From the NCBI GenBank assembly GCA_001632435.1, contig KV424111.1:3579-48441 (forward strand): a stretch of DNA of 44,863 bases. The letters run 5' to 3'. The notes beneath the pieces are model-generated. The model searched no databases. It saw only the letters and a program-made list of their open reading frames with translations, and had not been told where the DNA came from. Shown here in pieces: positions 42,511 to 44,863 of this stretch. Within the stretch, counting starts at the first letter, position 1. The number at the start of each line of letters is the position of its first letter. The stretch comes from Calocera cornea HHB12733. Its lineage: Eukaryota > Basidiomycota > Dacrymycetes > Dacrymycetales > Dacrymycetaceae. The position numbers and the translations under genes are program-made.

Positions 42511-43592
42511 TACCTGAACCTCTTATCTGAGGAATTTTTTCATTCACGCTAGAGGATTGTGTGCGCTCCGGCACTGTTTGTGGAGATGTATCCGGTATAA
42601 CCATTCAATTGTTATCTAACTAAACCTACAAGCATATCCGGCTCATTCCTAACACTTTTAGTACAATGGTCTCGATGAGTGCACAGCTGTGTGGGTCGAC
42701 CTTGTGTCACCAAAATACGGCACCTGCATGTATGAGGTTCAGGTAAGCGAGGTTCAGGTAAAGCAAAGACGGGGCATACCTCTCATAATATTACCAAGGA
42801 AAGACGCACCTACATATGCAAGGTTCAGGTAAGCAAGGTTCAGGTAAGGGAGGACCGGCTTACTTTATGTACCATTATCGGACTCTTAGAGTAAATGCTA
42901 CCTGAACTCCATACATCCCATAGATTAGCGCAATACTGCGGATGGAGGTTCAGGTGTTGCTTACATGTAATAGGCCATAAGCTGGGACACGGACTTGCAA
43001 TGGGAGAACAGTGACTATTAGCGGAGGAAGGGATTGTGCAGAGTGGGGGCCAGGTTTATCGCGAGGGTGTGTGTGGGAGGTCGGTCTCAGCCTGGAGGTC
43101 ATATACTGACGAGTCGCTCTGATTTACATGCTTGATTGCGCAAGCGTGACCAGACCCTATCAATAAACAAGCCAAGCACGTGCTTGCAGCTTGCACTAAG
43201 CATGCCTGGTTTCATATTGACTCTGGCCCTGAGAATTCTGTGGAACACCGGGTTGTAACCGGAATTGAAATTGCGCCTGCCAGTGCGGGTCGATAAACCC
43301 TAGCTTCCACCATTGTATTAAGTGCAAAACTATGGGCAGATTGGTATGTGAGATTCAAAGAGCACAGTATTGCTTGGAGAATAGAGGCAACAGAGTGTGA
43401 AGACCGCAAACAAAATAGAGAGGTTGTTAGGTTCAGGTAAGAGGTTCAGGTATACCTTAGACAGCATGTTAGGGCAGGAGCGGGCACATCATACCATACT
43501 TGTATCTCGGCCTACTCACAATAGCATATTACTGTTACAATGTAATCACATGGCCTTGCAACCTCGCCTCCAACTTCCCTATACCTGAACCT
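42511..43592. repeat. Dispersed AGGTTCAGGTA repeat field
   Basis: About ten copies of GAGGTTCAGGTAAG or its complement occur at irregular spacing: near 42511 (complement), 42734, 42749, 42820, 42835, 42899 (complement, one change), 42945, 43429, 43441 and 43582 (complement). Some are in adjacent pairs only 14-15 bp apart. Flanking sequence differs between copies. Confidence 0.8.
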
Positions 43593-43739
43593 CAGATGAG
43601 GCACCAATATGGCCTGATAAGGGTCCATAAGCCCTACAGGGACCGGCAATGTGCCAAAAGTGCCACAACAATGGTAGACCCAACCCCAAGGGTCTGAAAA
43701 GGGGTCCCAAGCTTCGCCCGCTTTTTGTGATGCATGCTG

Positions 43740-43892
43740 CTGCCTGCAACCTCACTGCCGACCCTTCCTGCGCATATGAGGGCATGTGCAATTACGATAT
43801 GCAGAAGGATGGTCGCTCTGTCACGACACGTGGGGATGCTCCGCACCAATCTAGTAGAGGCTGACTTTCGAGTCGATGGCCTGTGCAGCTTG
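43740..43892 (+). repeat. Diverged repeat, copy upstream of G3
   Basis: This block is homologous to 3241-3390 upstream of G1, same strand, with shared CGACCCTTCCT, GGCATGTGC, AAGGATGGTC, ACACGT and GATGGCCTGTG blocks. Confidence 0.65.
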
Positions 43893-44003
43893 GGGATGCG
43901 TGGCTCCTATCTGGAGACAGCCGTCCGCCGCATGTTCTTTCATCTGGGAACGATGCATACTGCATCGTTGAGCGAGAGTGTTACGCGTCCTTGCATGCTC
44001 TGA

Positions 44004-44024
44004 TATAAAGCGTCTTCAAGACGC
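44004..44024 (+). promoter_or_regulatory. TATAAA box with adjacent palindrome, G3 promoter
   Basis: TATAAA at 44004-44009 lies 87 bp before the G3 ATG. It is followed at once by GCGTCTT-C-AAGACGC (44010-44024), a perfect inverted repeat that could be a dimer binding site. Confidence 0.5.
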
Positions 44025-44090
44025 AGGCTCTTCTCTCTCATTCTCAAACTACTGGTCTTGTTTTCCAACATACCATACCCCGAGACAGGC

Positions 44091-44729
44091 ATGCCGATTG
44101 TACACAAGCCCTATACAGGCAGGCTACAACCGTCTCCGGAAAAGCCGGAGCATCTTGTCATCTTCTTACATGACTTGGATGCGAACCTCCAGCAATACTC
44201 CAAACGACTGATGGCGCTGGGAGTGCCATATGAACGCACAACACTCCTGGAGTCGACGGCGTTGCTCATCGCGGAGCAGGAAGAGCCAAATGGTAAGTGC
44301 TATTGCTGCCGCTGCAGAGCATCCTGGTCTCTGTTTGCTTTTGCTGGGCATGTGTGTTCGCCCTCGACGCGTATCACGGTCTGCTTTCAGCGGGTGTCTC
44401 TTGGCCCAGATGGGATCCCCGTGATGAAGGTTGCAGATGGTGCAGCAACTCTAGCAGCATTGAGGGAGCACATTGCTAAAGGGAATTATGTGGCCGGTAT
44501 GATGTGGGAGACACTCAGTGCGGTAAGCTAAGCCCATCTTACCGTTGCATGTATGGCCTGACAATGTGAACATAGCATATCGTATCGCTCGCTATGTCCG
44601 AGTCTGGTCTTGTGCATTGAGACCATCAGGCTCATTCAGCCGCGCAAATTGCCGCATTCCAAGCTCGTCGATGAGCTGCTCGCCTTGGCGGGGCAGATTG
44701 GCTTGATCACTACTGAGCGAGGTGAATAG
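44091..44729 (+). pseudogene. G3: diverged, frameshifted paralogue of G1/G2
   Basis: Exon 1 (44091-44522, 144 codons) has the same length as exon 1 of G1 and keeps AEQE, then YCCRCRASWSLFAFAGHVC with C72, C75, H87 and C89 in the family's C-X2-C-X11-H-X-C spacing, and VMKVADGAATLAAL. The intron (44523-44575) is again phase 0 before a His codon. Exon 2 starts HIVSLAMSESG like its paralogues but meets a TGA at 44618-44620. One base shift restores the family sequence (LCIETIRLI, then LVDELLALAGQIGLITTERG) to a TAG at 44727. Exon 2 is 154 nt where the paralogues have 156, so a one-base net frameshift is present. If expressed it would make a 158-residue protein lacking most of exon 2, with the Cys/His motif intact. 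Alternatively it may be a short functional form or a sequencing error. Confidence 0.65.
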
Positions 44730-44737
44730 GATTGCAG

Positions 44738-44863
44738 CAGCACATTCCGTTTGCAGTTCAGTGGTTGAGGCGGTTGGAGCAGTACCTCTACATCATTGCG
44801 AGGGAGAAAGAAGTGCTGTGGGAGCAGCAGACGAAAGAGTACCAGAAGCTCATTACGACACAG
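44738..44863 (+). CDS. Possible exon of a gene running off the right edge
   Basis: After a plausible acceptor (ATTGCAG at 44731-44737), a frame stays open to the end of the window: HIPFAVQWLRRLEQYLYIIA, then REKEVLWEQQTKEYQKLI. The charged helical pattern looks coding on this strand, while the other strand does not. It could be a later exon of G3 or of a separate gene. No start is visible. Not recognised. Confidence 0.3.

Larger units (their letters stand above)
41897..44090. other. Gene-poor, repeat-bearing region
   Basis: No credible gene is found in 2194 bp. It contains a field of AGGTTCAGGTA-type repeats (42511-43592), a 14-bp palindrome CAAGCACGTGCTTG (43173-43186), the GACCC(A)ACCCCAAGGGTCT motif at about 41986 and 43676, and the duplicated block upstream of G3. 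The base composition is lower in GC than the genic part. It looks like decayed mobile DNA with no assignable superfamily. Confidence 0.6.

Noticed and set aside
42720..43460. CRISPR-like array
   Set aside because: The repeats are short, unevenly spaced and in both orientations, and the DNA is clearly eukaryotic.
42511..43592. Degenerate telomere repeat
   Set aside because: The motif AGGTTCAGGTA does not fit TTAGGG register, occurs in both orientations and is not tandem.
44294..44299. Perfect GTAAGT donor inside G3 exon 1
   Set aside because: G1 and G2 align through this point without a gap (six residues between AEQE and the YC of the motif), so splicing here would remove the conserved Cys/His core.

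Overview
The window is nuclear DNA of a filamentous basidiomycete, most likely an Agaricomycete. The evidence is the GC-rich sequence, the compact gene spacing, the many introns of about 42-120 nt with GTRNGY donors, and the fungal gene content (BEM1, MRC1, ATG12, YTP1, PHO80-type cyclin, PIF/Harbinger element). The species cannot be named from the sequence alone. I rebuilt the exon structures by hand by joining frames at GT-AG sites; every multi-exon model below sums to a whole number of codons unless stated.

Layout: 1-601 (-) is the start of a Gly/RGG-rich protein that runs off the left edge. RPS25 (955-1521 +) and ATG12 (1909-2816 -) follow. At 3879-5862 sit two tandem paralogues, here called G1 and G2, of an unrecognised Cys/His protein family. 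A cytochrome P450 (6533-8471 +) and RPL3 (8839-10113 +) come next. A complete PIF/Harbinger DNA transposon with TAA target duplications lies at 10272-12984; it encodes a SANT/Myb-like protein and a DDE transposase, convergent and overlapping. The next block is core housekeeping and cell-cycle genes: MRC1 (13187-17582), two tandem ABM-fold proteins (18178-20136), BEM1 (21123-23183), a PKA regulatory subunit (23960-25184), NOT3 (25591-28239), mitochondrial bL12 (28448-29160 -), a PHO80-like cyclin (29499-31005), glucosidase II beta (31248-33361 -), RhoGDI (33610-34448 -), CDT1 (34667-36531), a YTP1-like membrane protein (37614-39680) and an FHA-forkhead factor (40173-41896 -).

The right end (41897-44863) is gene-poor. 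It carries a dispersed AGGTTCAGGTA repeat field and then a third, frameshifted member (G3) of the G1/G2 family. A block upstream of G3 is also homologous to a block upstream of G1.

The most unusual item is the G1/G2/G3 family. All three share an invariant C-X2-C-X11-H-X-C spacing, one phase-0 intron at the same position, and TATA-like boxes about 87-100 bp before the start codon. I do not recognise it as a described domain. Other notable points are two apparent GC-AG introns in the glucosidase II beta gene, a PKA regulatory subunit without a visible dimerization/docking domain, several micro-exons, and a Harbinger transposase whose longest reading frame is broken by an early TGA.
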